This document shows, in pieces, positions 27,806-38,069 of a DNA stretch of 64,000 nucleotides; positions within the stretch are counted from its first letter, which is position 1; each line of letters opens with the position of its first letter. The notes under the pieces are model-generated. The model made no database searches and was not told the origin of the DNA. It saw nothing but the letters and a program-made list of their open reading frames with translations. Location: NCBI GenBank assembly GCA_021777995.1, contig JAJYCW010000003.1:1-64000 (forward strand), read 5' to 3'. The translations under genes were made by a program, and so were the position numbers. This DNA is from a bacterium (GTDB lineage Bacteria; Armatimonadota; Chthonomonadetes; Chthonomonadales; Chthonomonadaceae).

Positions 27806-30800
27806 TTATGGCCGGAAGCTGTACGTGGGCCCGGATAGCGTAGTGGAGTCGGATCCACTGCCCGCAGTGCCCAACGCCCTGCGAATGGGTGCCTTAATCA
27901 CAGTCCCGGCAGTATTCGTCTGGATCAACTGTTCGTTAGGAATGAGCTGAACTATCGCGCTAGATGGGTTCTGAACCATTTCGCCTAACCCATTCTGGGT
28001 ATAAAGTACATTTACCGCTTGACGGTAGCCTCCAGAATAGTAGGGAGTAGACCGTATCTCGAACACCTCCCCGTGAATGTACCCGTCCGCAACGTTGGGC
28101 GGTACTGCACCATACATCGTGTTGAACCATTCTACTGCGCCGTCGTTCCCCTTGTACCCGTTGGTGATAAGGTAGTGCGGGGCCAAATGCGTTCCTGATG
28201 CATCGGTGTAGACGTCGGTTGACGGAATACGCTGCAGGGAGAGCGCGTCTAGCGGCCTTCCAGTTAGGTAGGCATAGTCGCTGGATGTGAGCATCCAGTC
28301 AACATCGAGGGCCTTACCGCTCGGATCAGCCTGTAGCTCATAGCATCCGTTCGCGTCACATAGGAGGTACCGTAACTGCGACACCCCGTTTACCTGCAGA
28401 TAAAACTGCTTGAAGAAGGTCGGCTTTTGAATGGGTTGTTGGATATAGCCGCCAGCACCGTTTGGCACGTTAATGCTTGTAGCAATCTGAATAATCTTGG
28501 CTTGCTGCGTGCCGGTACCTGCCCACGGCCCCGTGCGAGCTAGAAACAGAACCGCTCCGCCATCCGAGCCCTGTACATCAGCAGCAGCCGTCCCTAATCC
28601 TGCAAGCCCCTGGTACGACGCTGGCGTCACGTTGCTGATGGCTGCTATCAACGACTCTACGCCGCTAACAGGGTCGAAGAACTGCTCTATGGTTCGATAC
28701 CGCCAATGCTGGTTTTGGGTGGCCAACGAAGCCGTGGCGAAGACCACCTGGTGATACAGCAGAACCGGAGCGGAGGTTCCACTGGTAGGCCTCAACTGTA
28801 TAAACGCGCCAGTGATGGGGTTAAGCCCGTCTACCACTTCCATTGCCCGATAATTGCCACTGTCGGCAATGATGTAGTGGTACAACGTCAGGGGCCCAGT
28901 GTATGAATAGATCACACCAGTAACCGGGTTGGTATAAGAGACGGTCGTATTGCCGGAGGCGGAGGTCTCTGTATAGAACTGTACATCTGTTGGACCACTG
29001 AGCGAAAGCGACTGCCCCTGGGGTAATACCATCAGGTCATTGCGAACTGCGCTGATATTCTGCAGGACGTTCCCCGCAGAATCAAACCAGACAATACGGT
29101 TGTTGTTGGTATCTGCAGCAATATACTGGCCGGGGGCGACTTCATGAACTGCAGTGGCGCCGGAAAATGGAACACTGGTCTGGGCAGATGGAAACGAATC
29201 GAAAGGACTCCTCACCTCGACGCTAAGCGAAGTGCTGTTGATCATCCATTCGACATTTCCACCCGCATCTACCGATAACAGCCGGCTGTTATCCATTATC
29301 ACGGTGGACCTGCTGTTAAGATCCGCGACCCCACCGGGCGTAGACACTAACAGGTTACCTTGAGCCGCTGCAGGTGGATAGATAATTGACTGTGCCACTG
29401 CTGCTCCACTTGCATTCGTGAGCGTACCGGCAGCTTGAGCGGTTGCGATATCAACCGCACCAGGCGTTTTGACTGCGGAAGCGGTGGTAAGGTTGACCTG
29501 TACGATAGTTCCCGCTTGTGTACCGTAGAACAGCCCGGAGGTGGAGGCGGTAAGCCCGGAGGATGGTGGCGAAAATGTCTCTTGAGACTGTAAAGCCGTG
29601 TTGTCACCCACTACAGATGCTTCTGGATAGACTACTGCCCACTGAAGATTGTCTAACGGACCAAAACCTGAGGTTCCAGCGATTTCGGTCCTTTGCCCCG
29701 TCGTTCCGTTCGAAATAAACAGGGGCATGGCGGCATTAAACGTATCCCTGTTACCAACAGGTTGTAACGACCGCAACACAATTGCCGTTGCGTACACCGC
29801 ACCCGTGTTGTCAATCTGCTTGTTTATCACATAGTCGCGATTGGGCGTCAAGGTGCTATACGCCGGACTCCCTACCGTCGATCGCTCAAGATCTGGCTGC
29901 TGTACGGATATCGGAGTCTGGGCTGCGCCTGCCGTGGTGGAGAGTTCAATTGCTGGATTGAGTGTAACCACAGGATTAATCGAACTGGCGAGAGCAAGTA
30001 CTACAGTAGCCGGTACTGCGGCATTGCCCTGGCCGGCGCCCTCTATAAAGCATGTGCCCACGACGTAGACCGTGCCGTTAAAAACTGCTGGCTTTCCCAC
30101 TACCTTAAAGCCCGATACTGGATAGACTGTCCCGTTACTCGCGGTATAGGTTAATCGCTGCTTAATTTGGCTACCGTCAAATACTTCCGCATTCGTAGGG
30201 CTCCACATCCAGTTCACAGTGGTTCCTGCAGGGGTGATGCCACCAAGCGTCGTGCCAGAAAATTGATCGGTAACACTATACACCCTGTCCTGCAGCGGAG
30301 TCGCATTTCCCCCTGAGTTATCCAGGATACCCGTAGGATGACTCGTAAACAAGAGAGAACCTGTAGGATCCATGGATAGTCCGCCCGCAAGGTAGTTGGC
30401 ACCGGGGGACGCGGACGGGTTGTAAAGCGTGAAGCCACGACTGGTGATTCGGGCGAGATCAGAGGGTACAAGATTCGTACCATTAATCGGGTCGCCGGGC
30501 CAGTCGAGGGCGTAGTCTGCAGAGACCACGTAGGTTTGGCCCGCAGGCAGGGCTGGCATTGCAGCCGGGTTGATCTCGATCTCCATAAAATTCTGACCAG
30601 GAGTGATCGGCTCATTGGTAGGAAAGTCTACCGGCTTGTGCTGTCCCCAGAGAATGTTTATGTTGGAATTATTTGCCTGGTAAACCTGCATGCTCAGGAG
30701 GTTTCCAGCGGAGTCTACCACGGACACGTAAATGACGGGCAGCAGAGATGCGTTTCCTGCCGAATTATCGAACCAGGGTATAACAGCGCGGTCGCCCTTT

Positions 30801-32722
30801 GGCTGGTAGATAAGGAAACTGTTGTTAGGATCGGTTCCGTTCGCCTCCAGCGGCTCACCCCGCGTCTCAAACCATGCACCGGCAAAACCTCCGGTTGCAC
30901 CCGCACTTACACCTTGCAGCGGCGCATACGCCACTAGATCCTGAGCACCGGTCGCCGCGTCGGTTACAAAGCCTGCTGTTACCGGTCCACAAATCGGCCC
31001 AAGGCCGGTGGAGGTGACACTAGACGGTGGTACCACCGATGACTCACCGCTGCCGAAGGCAGGAACTGTCGCGCCATTCGCAACACTGTTTGCAAAATCC
31101 ACAGCCTCAATCTGCCAGCCATTACCGCTGTAAACGGGAGCAAAGAGGAACCCACCTGCGTAGCCTGTTCCCAGGGTAGGCAGTGCACCCCCTGTGGTAG
31201 GATCAAGAGCGGTATCCGGCCCCCCAGATCCAGCGACCGAGAAGACGACCGATGAACTGGCGTTAGGTACTCCATTCGGATTATACGTAATGCCCTTCGC
31301 TACGACCGTGTTTCCGGTGGAAGAGGTCGCAGCAACGAATATGCCCTGGCCATTGGAGATAGTGCGTGGTGCGCCATACCTCCCGGAACCAGGTAGAGCG
31401 AGATTCCAGATTTCGTCGTAGGGTGTTCCCACGCTGTAGTCCTGAAGCCCGTTGTCTACACCGTTTGCACTGCCAAACCCTCCCAAACTTGTGCCAGGCG
31501 TTAGGTCGTAACAGTGAAGAAGGTTGTTACCGTCAATCGTAAATCCTAGTCCGTCTACAATGGACGATCCGCCCCCTATGTTGTTGGAAGTAGATGGCAC
31601 AGCACTCCAGGCGCTGGCGACCGTTGTCGGAAGCCTCTGCGGTGTTGCGCCTGCCTCATGACTCACTCCGCCAGCGGCACCCACCACGTTCACTGCAAGC
31701 TTCAGGTCACCGCTCTGGTCGCCCGTAAATTCGGCACCACTGACGGCACCCGTGTTCCGGAAGCCCTGAACACCCATATAGTTACTGGCTGGTGCTAGTT
31801 GCCCGGAGACGTACTGCAACAGCGCGAATGAGTAGATGATCTGGCCCGCACCATAGTTACCCTGGGCGATTACAACCTCTGGCGGTGCGGTAACAATTGG
31901 CTTAAAAAATGCTGGACTAAGCTCCGACATACCAGTCGACACAAATTGCGTGCTGGTGGCAAAGTAGAAACCATATAGCCCAAGAATGTCCTGGTACGAC
32001 ACCTTTAACGGCCAGTTAAGAATGTTCGCAGACGGATTTGGGTCACTAAAGTTTGGGCCAAAGCCTGGAATATGCTGCGTTACAAGTGGAATAAAGAAGT
32101 TGATGTCGGACCCGTAATTCTTAGGAGTATAATTGTAAACGCTCTCTAGTATCAGCGTTCCGCCTTGATCTACGTACTGCCGCAGCTTCTCCTTTTCGGA
32201 CTCGGAGAACAGCAGCCCAACAGCGGTGGTGCCCACATATCGCTGACCAGAAAGAGGCATATAGACAATGTTGTAACGGTCAAGGTCCGCCTGGGACATC
32301 GTGTCCAGGTTTTCCTCCCAATACGCCCCCATAGACTTGTCCACCGGCTGGCCAATCTGGAACTGCGCATATTGAGGCGTTCCCGCATTAAACGCAGGGT
32401 CGTTGGTACCGTTCGTGCGCTGCTTCCACGATTGATATATCGCAGCATTGATCACGGGCGGTGCGAGAGGATTCTGGATGTTCCAGCCTGCAGGCGTATA
32501 TCCCTTAAAATTGCTGACAGCATAGAACAGGTACGGCGCAGGATCCACCGGATAGATCACGTTATTATTATCTGCTTCGGAAGCACTACTCACCAGCACG
32601 CAAGCGTTGATAGTTCGCGTACTGCTGCTAAAGGTGATATTGCTCGCTAGTGCGTTCTGTGAAGAGAGCCCGGTTACTGCTGCCGCACCTATGGCTGCTA
32701 ACAGAATAAAGCTGCGTTTCAT
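27806..32722 (-). CDS. Large secreted protein with a DUF4159-like N-terminus and NHL-type repeats
   Basis: I chose the ATG at 32722 because it gives a typical signal peptide (MKRSFILLAAIGAAAVTG, cleavage after NALA) with GGGA nine bases upstream. An ATG at 32752, coupled to the upstream stop as ATGA, would add ten residues. Residues ~100-220 (DRYNIVYMPLSGQ, SEKEKLRQYVDQGGTLILES) resemble the Rossmann-like DUF4159/glutamine-amidotransferase-like module used by envelope proteins. The middle is beta-rich and Asn/Thr/Gly-rich. Residues ~1200-1300 carry NHL-type propeller motifs (YIAADTNNNRIVWFDSAGNV and YIIADSGNYRAMEVVDG). No C-terminal anchor or sorting signal is visible. The protein is about 1638 residues long. 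It sits between the PilX-like gene and the 2790-aa gene; no function beyond surface location is supported. Confidence 0.78.
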   Translation of the reverse strand: MKRSFILLAAIGAAAVTGLSSQNALASNITFSSSTRTINACVLVSSASEADNNNVIYPVDPAPYLFYAVSNFKGYTPAGWNIQNPLAPPVINAAIYQSWKQRTNGTNDPAFNAGTPQYAQFQIGQPVDKSMGAYWEENLDTMSQADLDRYNIVYMPLSGQRYVGTTAVGLLFSESEKEKLRQYVDQGGTLILESVYNYTPKNYGSDINFFIPLVTQHIPGFGPNFSDPNPSANILNWPLKVSYQDILGLYGFYFATSTQFVSTGMSELSPAFFKPIVTAPPEVVIAQGNYGAGQIIYSFALLQYVSGQLAPASNYMGVQGFRNTGAVSGAEFTGDQSGDLKLAVNVVGAAGGVSHEAGATPQRLPTTVASAWSAVPSTSNNIGGGSSIVDGLGFTIDGNNLLHCYDLTPGTSLGGFGSANGVDNGLQDYSVGTPYDEIWNLALPGSGRYGAPRTISNGQGIFVAATSSTGNTVVAKGITYNPNGVPNASSSVVFSVAGSGGPDTALDPTTGGALPTLGTGYAGGFLFAPVYSGNGWQIEAVDFANSVANGATVPAFGSGESSVVPPSSVTSTGLGPICGPVTAGFVTDAATGAQDLVAYAPLQGVSAGATGGFAGAWFETRGEPLEANGTDPNNSFLIYQPKGDRAVIPWFDNSAGNASLLPVIYVSVVDSAGNLLSMQVYQANNSNINILWGQHKPVDFPTNEPITPGQNFMEIEINPAAMPALPAGQTYVVSADYALDWPGDPINGTNLVPSDLARITSRGFTLYNPSASPGANYLAGGLSMDPTGSLLFTSHPTGILDNSGGNATPLQDRVYSVTDQFSGTTLGGITPAGTTVNWMWSPTNAEVFDGSQIKQRLTYTASNGTVYPVSGFKVVGKPAVFNGTVYVVGTCFIEGAGQGNAAVPATVVLALASSINPVVTLNPAIELSTTAGAAQTPISVQQPDLERSTVGSPAYSTLTPNRDYVINKQIDNTGAVYATAIVLRSLQPVGNRDTFNAAMPLFISNGTTGQRTEIAGTSGFGPLDNLQWAVVYPEASVVGDNTALQSQETFSPPSSGLTASTSGLFYGTQAGTIVQVNLTTASAVKTPGAVDIATAQAAGTLTNASGAAVAQSIIYPPAAAQGNLLVSTPGGVADLNSRSTVIMDNSRLLSVDAGGNVEWMINSTSLSVEVRSPFDSFPSAQTSVPFSGATAVHEVAPGQYIAADTNNNRIVWFDSAGNVLQNISAVRNDLMVLPQGQSLSLSGPTDVQFYTETSASGNTTVSYTNPVTGVIYSYTGPLTLYHYIIADSGNYRAMEVVDGLNPITGAFIQLRPTSGTSAPVLLYHQVVFATASLATQNQHWRYRTIEQFFDPVSGVESLIAAISNVTPASYQGLAGLGTAAADVQGSDGGAVLFLARTGPWAGTGTQQAKIIQIATSINVPNGAGGYIQQPIQKPTFFKQFYLQVNGVSQLRYLLCDANGCYELQADPSGKALDVDWMLTSSDYAYLTGRPLDALSLQRIPSTDVYTDASGTHLAPHYLITNGYKGNDGAVEWFNTMYGAVPPNVADGYIHGEVFEIRSTPYYSGGYRQAVNVLYTQNGLGEMVQNPSSAIVQLIPNEQLIQTNTAGTVIKAPIRRALGTAGSGSDSTTLSGPTYSFRP

Positions 32723-32748
32723 AGTATTCATTCCCGCTGATTCTCGTA

Positions 32749-35700
32749 TCATAGCTGATCACTGTCATCTGGCAGGCTGCCTACCGGAACTGTACCCTGG
32801 CCGGAGTAGAGTGCATTTGGACAGACTGGCAGGTCTGGTATTGCCGGAAGTACCTGTTCTATCGTGTATGCGCCTCCGCCAGGAACCGTAATCTGGTAAG
32901 TCCGCGATCGGATAGCTCGCTGCTGTCGGGTTAGATGGTTGGCAAGCGGTATTAACGTAACGTCTGTTGGATCGTAGTAGGGCATCGCAAGGATTGGATT
33001 GTATTCATAACGAAGACCGTTCGTGATGGGTATATCCTGGTTAATACCTGCTTGTGTCTCCAGCGGGGTTCGGTAATTCAGCGATGTATCCTCCCCGGCA
33101 ACTAACGACGGTGGGTCCTGGTTGAACAGGTGCATGTCCGGTACCTGCACACGGGCCGCAGTGTTCCCGTAATACTCTGTGGAACCATAATATGTCGGGA
33201 TGTAACCCCATCTCGCTAACCATGCAGCTTGGTCACCGGCAGACGCAGTGTAATTTTCTGCAATGGACCCAAACATGGTGATCCTTATGTCGGTTGGTTC
33301 CCCATAGAACGGAAACACATCTTTGGCCTCACGTTCTGGCGAAGGCGTTGCGTTGCTGGCATCCTTTACGTCTGCGCCATTGTACGAGATACGGATATCC
33401 CCACGTAACTGATAGGCCGCCCTGCTGTCTGCTTTGTTAGGATTAAACGAATATCCTGGGATAACAAAGAACGAGCGATTCTGTGCGTATAGCGTCGCCT
33501 CTATTCGGATGTCGAGTGGAACCACCGCAGCGCCACCAAGCTTCATGTCTGTCAATTGCTGCCCGGCCAGTGCTGCTGATCGATCAAATTGGAAGCGAAA
33601 AACGTTGTCGTATCCAGGGGTTACCAGGCCCGGAAGCTGAGTGTTCCCGGGATACAGTGGCAGCCCGAGCATCTCCGTGCCAACAACGCCATACGTTCCG
33701 GCCGCGGGCGCACTGCTAGGCACAGTGTTGAAAGGAAACTGGTAATATGCATTACTGTATGGCGCGGCAACTCCGGGGTTAAGAAGCAGATTGTATGGTG
33801 CCACCCCATTACCGACAGCACCCTGGCGAACCATCAGGAAAAGCGGCGAGCGGTTGCCCTGCACGGAATAGCTTTGCGAAGGATCTACACCCCACGAGAA
33901 TGCCATATCCATCGCAGACGCGCCTCCCTGCCCCAGTTCAGTGTAGAAGGGCGGATTGCTGTCCTCGTTCTCCGACGACCAGGTGTTGGGCGTTTGCGGT
34001 CGCATGAACATTGTGGTATTCACGGTAACATAGTCTTTCGCAAGTATCGCCAGGGTAGAGGCATGTTCCATTGTTACCGCGCCCCCACTTACATATCCAT
34101 CCCCACTTACGAGGTTGCCATCAATGTAGGCGGTTCCGCCCGAAACAATCGTAAGGTGCACACGCCCAAGCTTGCTTACTGTTGCACTCTCGGAGGTATC
34201 GGCGGTATTCGTGATGGCACCGTAAACGCCATGCACCTTGACATTTCCTTCGGCAAACAGCACCAGATTAACGCCGTAGGAATTCTTGTCACCAAATGGG
34301 CTATTGGCTCCGCCATTGTCGCCATCGTGGCGTAGCGGCATCAGATGAATCCCATTCGGCAGCACCGTGTTCATTCTGGCATAGTCCCACAATGGCAACA
34401 CGATTGTCTCGCTCTGCGTACCATCCGGCAGTGTAAACGGAACTCCGTCATCACGCGTTAGCTGAATGGTGTTCCCTAATAGCAAAATGTCTACACCCGG
34501 CGCACGGTAGTAAGGCCCGTCCCATCCATAATTCACACCGTTAATAGTTGTGGCTAGATGGGCCTGCGGATTAAGCCAATCGCTGCGAAGTGAATAGGCT
34601 CCATTGAGGCCAGCTACCGAGGTTTCCCGTTGCTGATCTGCAAAGTTATTCACGTATATGCCGGTACCATAACCATCCGCACCCGTATTAAGCAGCGCTC
34701 CGGCGGAGTTGGTGTACCAGGTACCGGAGTCACGCGTGAGTGCCCGGTAGCGAAGCACGCCGCTTCCGTCCAAAGTGTCAAGGCTTGGCGGTGTAAGCCG
34801 CGGGACGGCCCGCTCAATGCCATTTACGTCCGGTCCGCCGTTCGAGTCTCTTATAATCCCATCGTAACTGTTGAACTGCCCATTACTAGGGAGTATGGCT
34901 CCCGCAATGTTGCTCACCTGGGTTACAGGAGCCTGATCAATCTCTTCATTAAGGTAAGCCGGGAACCGCGCATCATTTATGGTTGTGTACAGACTTGTAT
35001 TCCGGCTGGGGTCAAGGCTTATCGTCCCATTAACCAACACGCTCTCTTGATTAAGCGCAGTAGTTCCACCACGGTGCCCTTCGTAGAGGTATGTATCACT
35101 ACCGAACTTAAGGTTACCATTTACGTAGATAGGAAAGCCGTACAGAGCCTGAGGTCCGTTAGAACCAAGATTACTCACTCCGCTGCTGTAGGCGCTGAAT
35201 CCGAGCATAGGGTTACCGAGTACTGTTGCAACATTGTGGCCAATAGCGGGCGTTCCAATATAATTAGCGACAGTGCGCATGGTGGCACCTGTCACATACA
35301 GCCCGTAGTCGGTGAGACCAATCTGCTTATATGCGACCAGTTCCTGCCGTAAACGAGGCGAATTTCCCGTGGGCACAAAGACTGTGGGGTCGCTGCCTGG
35401 TGGGTTGGGCAGTGCGCCGGGCCTGCCGACCGACTCAATAACAAGGTTACTTCCGCTCGGATTATCAGGACAGGGATCGTAAGCTACGCGCACCAGTGCG
35501 CGACCGCCAGGAACAGAAATACGCGAGAAGCCCCGTACCAGCCAATAGATATCTGGGTCCTGATTGTTGATGGGCGTAGACGGCGTAGGGCGCCAATCCG
35601 CTCCCTGTGGTGAAGTATTCAGGTTCTGATTGCAGTAGTCTAACCCAGCCTGGGCAAGTGTAGTTGCCTCGCCGCTCTGTTGGGAGCGGCCGCTCTGCTG

Positions 35701-35838
35701 GAGGTTGCGCGCAATTCGAGTGACAAACACACCGCCCAGAAACAACAGGGCGAACAGGACAATCAGCGCAATAATGAGCGTCTGACCGCGCCTGGAGCGG
35801 TTATAACGCGAATTGTGATTTCGGTTGCTTTGCACCAT
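32749..35838 (-). CDS. PilX-like minor pilin with a very large C-terminal region
   Basis: The N-terminus has a basic stretch, then RRGQTLIIALIVLFALLFLG and the hydrophobic stem of PilX/GspK-type proteins (RIARNLQQSGRSQQSGEATT, ALAQAGLDYC). That is the PilX N-terminal pattern in which no FTLxEL leader is seen. It predicts an inner-membrane helix that packs into a pseudopilus. The remaining ~950 residues are beta-rich and contain repeated IYVNGNLKFGSDTYL, VLVNGTISLDP and AYIDGNLVSGDGYVSGGAV strands, a pattern like a beta-helix. Typical PilX is about 200 residues, so this is about five times longer. The start ATG is at 35838. The stop overlaps the ATG at 32752, and it follows the PilW-like gene by 68 bases. 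Confidence 0.8.
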   Translation of the reverse strand: MVQSNRNHNSRYNRSRRGQTLIIALIVLFALLFLGGVFVTRIARNLQQSGRSQQSGEATTLAQAGLDYCNQNLNTSPQGADWRPTPSTPINNQDPDIYWLVRGFSRISVPGGRALVRVAYDPCPDNPSGSNLVIESVGRPGALPNPPGSDPTVFVPTGNSPRLRQELVAYKQIGLTDYGLYVTGATMRTVANYIGTPAIGHNVATVLGNPMLGFSAYSSGVSNLGSNGPQALYGFPIYVNGNLKFGSDTYLYEGHRGGTTALNQESVLVNGTISLDPSRNTSLYTTINDARFPAYLNEEIDQAPVTQVSNIAGAILPSNGQFNSYDGIIRDSNGGPDVNGIERAVPRLTPPSLDTLDGSGVLRYRALTRDSGTWYTNSAGALLNTGADGYGTGIYVNNFADQQRETSVAGLNGAYSLRSDWLNPQAHLATTINGVNYGWDGPYYRAPGVDILLLGNTIQLTRDDGVPFTLPDGTQSETIVLPLWDYARMNTVLPNGIHLMPLRHDGDNGGANSPFGDKNSYGVNLVLFAEGNVKVHGVYGAITNTADTSESATVSKLGRVHLTIVSGGTAYIDGNLVSGDGYVSGGAVTMEHASTLAILAKDYVTVNTTMFMRPQTPNTWSSENEDSNPPFYTELGQGGASAMDMAFSWGVDPSQSYSVQGNRSPLFLMVRQGAVGNGVAPYNLLLNPGVAAPYSNAYYQFPFNTVPSSAPAAGTYGVVGTEMLGLPLYPGNTQLPGLVTPGYDNVFRFQFDRSAALAGQQLTDMKLGGAAVVPLDIRIEATLYAQNRSFFVIPGYSFNPNKADSRAAYQLRGDIRISYNGADVKDASNATPSPEREAKDVFPFYGEPTDIRITMFGSIAENYTASAGDQAAWLARWGYIPTYYGSTEYYGNTAARVQVPDMHLFNQDPPSLVAGEDTSLNYRTPLETQAGINQDIPITNGLRYEYNPILAMPYYDPTDVTLIPLANHLTRQQRAIRSRTYQITVPGGGAYTIEQVLPAIPDLPVCPNALYSGQGTVPVGSLPDDSDQL

Positions 35839-35906
35839 CTCAGCTCTTCTCTTCTTGTTTTCTCGAAGCTAAAACACGCGGAGGTTACCGCTTTTAGACG
35901 ACACTA

Positions 35907-38069
35907 TTACCGCTGCAGGTTCCGTACGTCCACCACCTGAGTAAGCGATGTCTGTTGGGATGCTGCAGTGCTGGGGTCGTATAGCTGTGCGTCAATGCTG
36001 ACGGACATTTGATCCCGCGTTACGTAGTTGGCTTGGACCACGTCGCCGGGAAGGTTATCCTGGAACTGGTACGACACTTCTACCGGATCGGCAACTACAT
36101 CTGTCCCACCGACGTTCTTAAAGCCAGGAAGGCTGTTTGGCGGATAGATGTTATTTACTGGGTCTGAGGCTACATTTGGCTGGTTCACCGAGTCCGCCTG
36201 AGAGTCAAACTGCAGGTAGCCAACCTGGAGCCTTGGATCGCCATTCTGAAATCCAGGCAGGTTGGTATAGTTAATCTTGTATTCGTTAGGTCCGATGACC
36301 CCCGTTAGTGCCGCAACCCTACGATATTGAATCCGGTAACCATAATGTGGCCCTGGTCTCTGGTCTGGCCCATATACGCGTTCGCTACCCGGAACGATTG
36401 AGGCATTGGGGAGACGCAGAGCAGGTTCCGCCGCAGCAGGCAGCGTCCCATTGAGCGTTCCGGACCCGTATGCGGACTGTGCTAGCTGCGACAACAAAAG
36501 GTATCTGCTTGCATACGTACCTGTAAGACCAGTATTGATTGCATTTGGATCGTATTGCTGAGGAGCGGAAACCACGCCCAATGTAGCCCACTGGGGAAAT
36601 GCGAAATTGACCGTACCGCTTACCGGATCCACAGAGAATGCCATTTGCACTGCAGGAAGCTGGTTGAGATTAAACAGGCCCAAGGCGTTAATCTGAGGGC
36701 CAACATCGGTAAGCGTGGAAGGATTCGGCGCTGCAGCGCCGGGCGCAACGGATTGAGCGACTATGTGCGCCAGCCCATCCGCCCCAATGTAGTATTCGTA
36801 GTATGTTAACGGATTTTGACCAAGTGGGTCACCACCGTTTACCGACCGATATACGTTCACAGTGAAGGGGGACGACCAGGCTCCATATTTCGAAACAAAA
36901 ATCGGTGCGGCTGTCGTGGGCGCCTCATCTCCAGCTGCCGAAGTGTTGTTTGGTGTCAGGTTCTCCGTCGAGACCGCTTTAGGTGTAAACGTAACAAGCG
37001 GGCGAACGACCGGCAGGTTATTACAGTACTGAAGGGTTCCATCGTCATTCCGCAACATGGTCACCGCATCAGCCTTATTCGTGGGGAAGACGGGGCTCGC
37101 AACAGCAGCCCAATTTTCCCAGCGATAGACGATATTGAGTGGCATGCCATGCTCCTGAGCGATACGCTGCCAGCCTGCTACGCCCCAGTGCGGATCACCG
37201 GCCTTAAAGGACGGGTCGTCAGAAGGACCTGCCGGCGTGCTGTCGTAGAAGAAATTGGGATCGTTTAATACCAGTTGTCCCTGCTCTGAGTCCGTAATGG
37301 TGCCCGGTGACGCCGGATTCTGCGTATGAAATAGATCAAGGTTTGGAATATAGCTCTTGGTTGCCGTGTTATAAATGCTCGAAGGAAACTCAGCCTTGTA
37401 CAACGTTGTACGGTTATCCGCATTCGAGGTGGACGGGTCAGCCCACCGGTTAGCGTAACCGTGGAAGGTCGTTCCGTCGGAAGCCACCGGCATCCCATCC
37501 TGTTTGGCGCCACTGGTGTCCTGGCCAGAACGGTTGTCGCGGAGTCCCACAAAATACCGCATTATGACCCTGCCAGGCGCCGCGGGCAGTGCGATACCGT
37601 TCTGACCTGCAGGATAGATCGGCAAACCCGTAGTTGGGTCGGTTTGCGTGCTGCCACCCGTTTGGTCCAGCTGACGAGCAGGCATTACCATGTCCACCAT
37701 CGCATTCGGAAGTAACTGCAGGCCCGGAGTACCCGTCTGGCTGTACACCCATAGGTTAATCGAGGAGGCTGCGGTGTTATTATCGTATACCCACGCGGCA
37801 TCGCCAAGATCCGCAGTGATTTCTCGCATCGTATCGCGTGCAGCAGCCTGGCTCTCTACTTGGGTTCCAGCTTCGCTTACCAGATTGAATGAATCGGTAA
37901 GCGGTTTCACGACCAGGATTAGCAGCACCGATGTGATTGCGATAACGACTAGTAGTTCTACCAGCGTAAAGGCCGAATACCTGCGTACACGTGGGCTGCG
38001 GCTGACGAGTTGTCCGTTGGGATAGGATGTCATAGTGAATTCTCTATTCAGATTGCCAGCGCTCTTCAC
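35907..38069 (-). CDS. PilW-like prepilin with a large C-terminal region
   Basis: A type IV prepilin leader is present. RRYSA is followed by [19 protein letters not shown]; the residue before the cut is Ala rather than Gly, which prepilin peptidases tolerate. The helix continues into LTDSFNLVSEAGTQVESQAA and then a PilW-like start of the globular part (REITADLGDAAWVYDN). At 720 residues it is two to three times the usual PilW length. The region near residues 473-508 contains FSVDPVSGTVNFAFP, the module also found in neighbours. The start is GTG at 38069 in a GTGA overlap with the PilV-like gene, with GGAGG six bases upstream. An ATG at 38033 lacks such a site. It should be processed by the pilD product of the same operon and serve as a minor pilin. 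Confidence 0.82.
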   Translation of the reverse strand: MKSAGNLNREFTMTSYPNGQLVSRSPRVRRYSAFTLVELLVVIAITSVLLILVVKPLTDSFNLVSEAGTQVESQAAARDTMREITADLGDAAWVYDNNTAASSINLWVYSQTGTPGLQLLPNAMVDMVMPARQLDQTGGSTQTDPTTGLPIYPAGQNGIALPAAPGRVIMRYFVGLRDNRSGQDTSGAKQDGMPVASDGTTFHGYANRWADPSTSNADNRTTLYKAEFPSSIYNTATKSYIPNLDLFHTQNPASPGTITDSEQGQLVLNDPNFFYDSTPAGPSDDPSFKAGDPHWGVAGWQRIAQEHGMPLNIVYRWENWAAVASPVFPTNKADAVTMLRNDDGTLQYCNNLPVVRPLVTFTPKAVSTENLTPNNTSAAGDEAPTTAAPIFVSKYGAWSSPFTVNVYRSVNGGDPLGQNPLTYYEYYIGADGLAHIVAQSVAPGAAAPNPSTLTDVGPQINALGLFNLNQLPAVQMAFSVDPVSGTVNFAFPQWATLGVVSAPQQYDPNAINTGLTGTYASRYLLLSQLAQSAYGSGTLNGTLPAAAEPALRLPNASIVPGSERVYGPDQRPGPHYGYRIQYRRVAALTGVIGPNEYKINYTNLPGFQNGDPRLQVGYLQFDSQADSVNQPNVASDPVNNIYPPNSLPGFKNVGGTDVVADPVEVSYQFQDNLPGDVVQANYVTRDQMSVSIDAQLYDPSTAASQQTSLTQVVDVRNLQR

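Noticed and set aside
33589-34335. Plus-strand open frame of 248 codons inside the PilX-like gene
   Set aside because: It is a shadow frame; the minus-strand gene has the pilin-type N-terminus and correct coupling to its neighbours.
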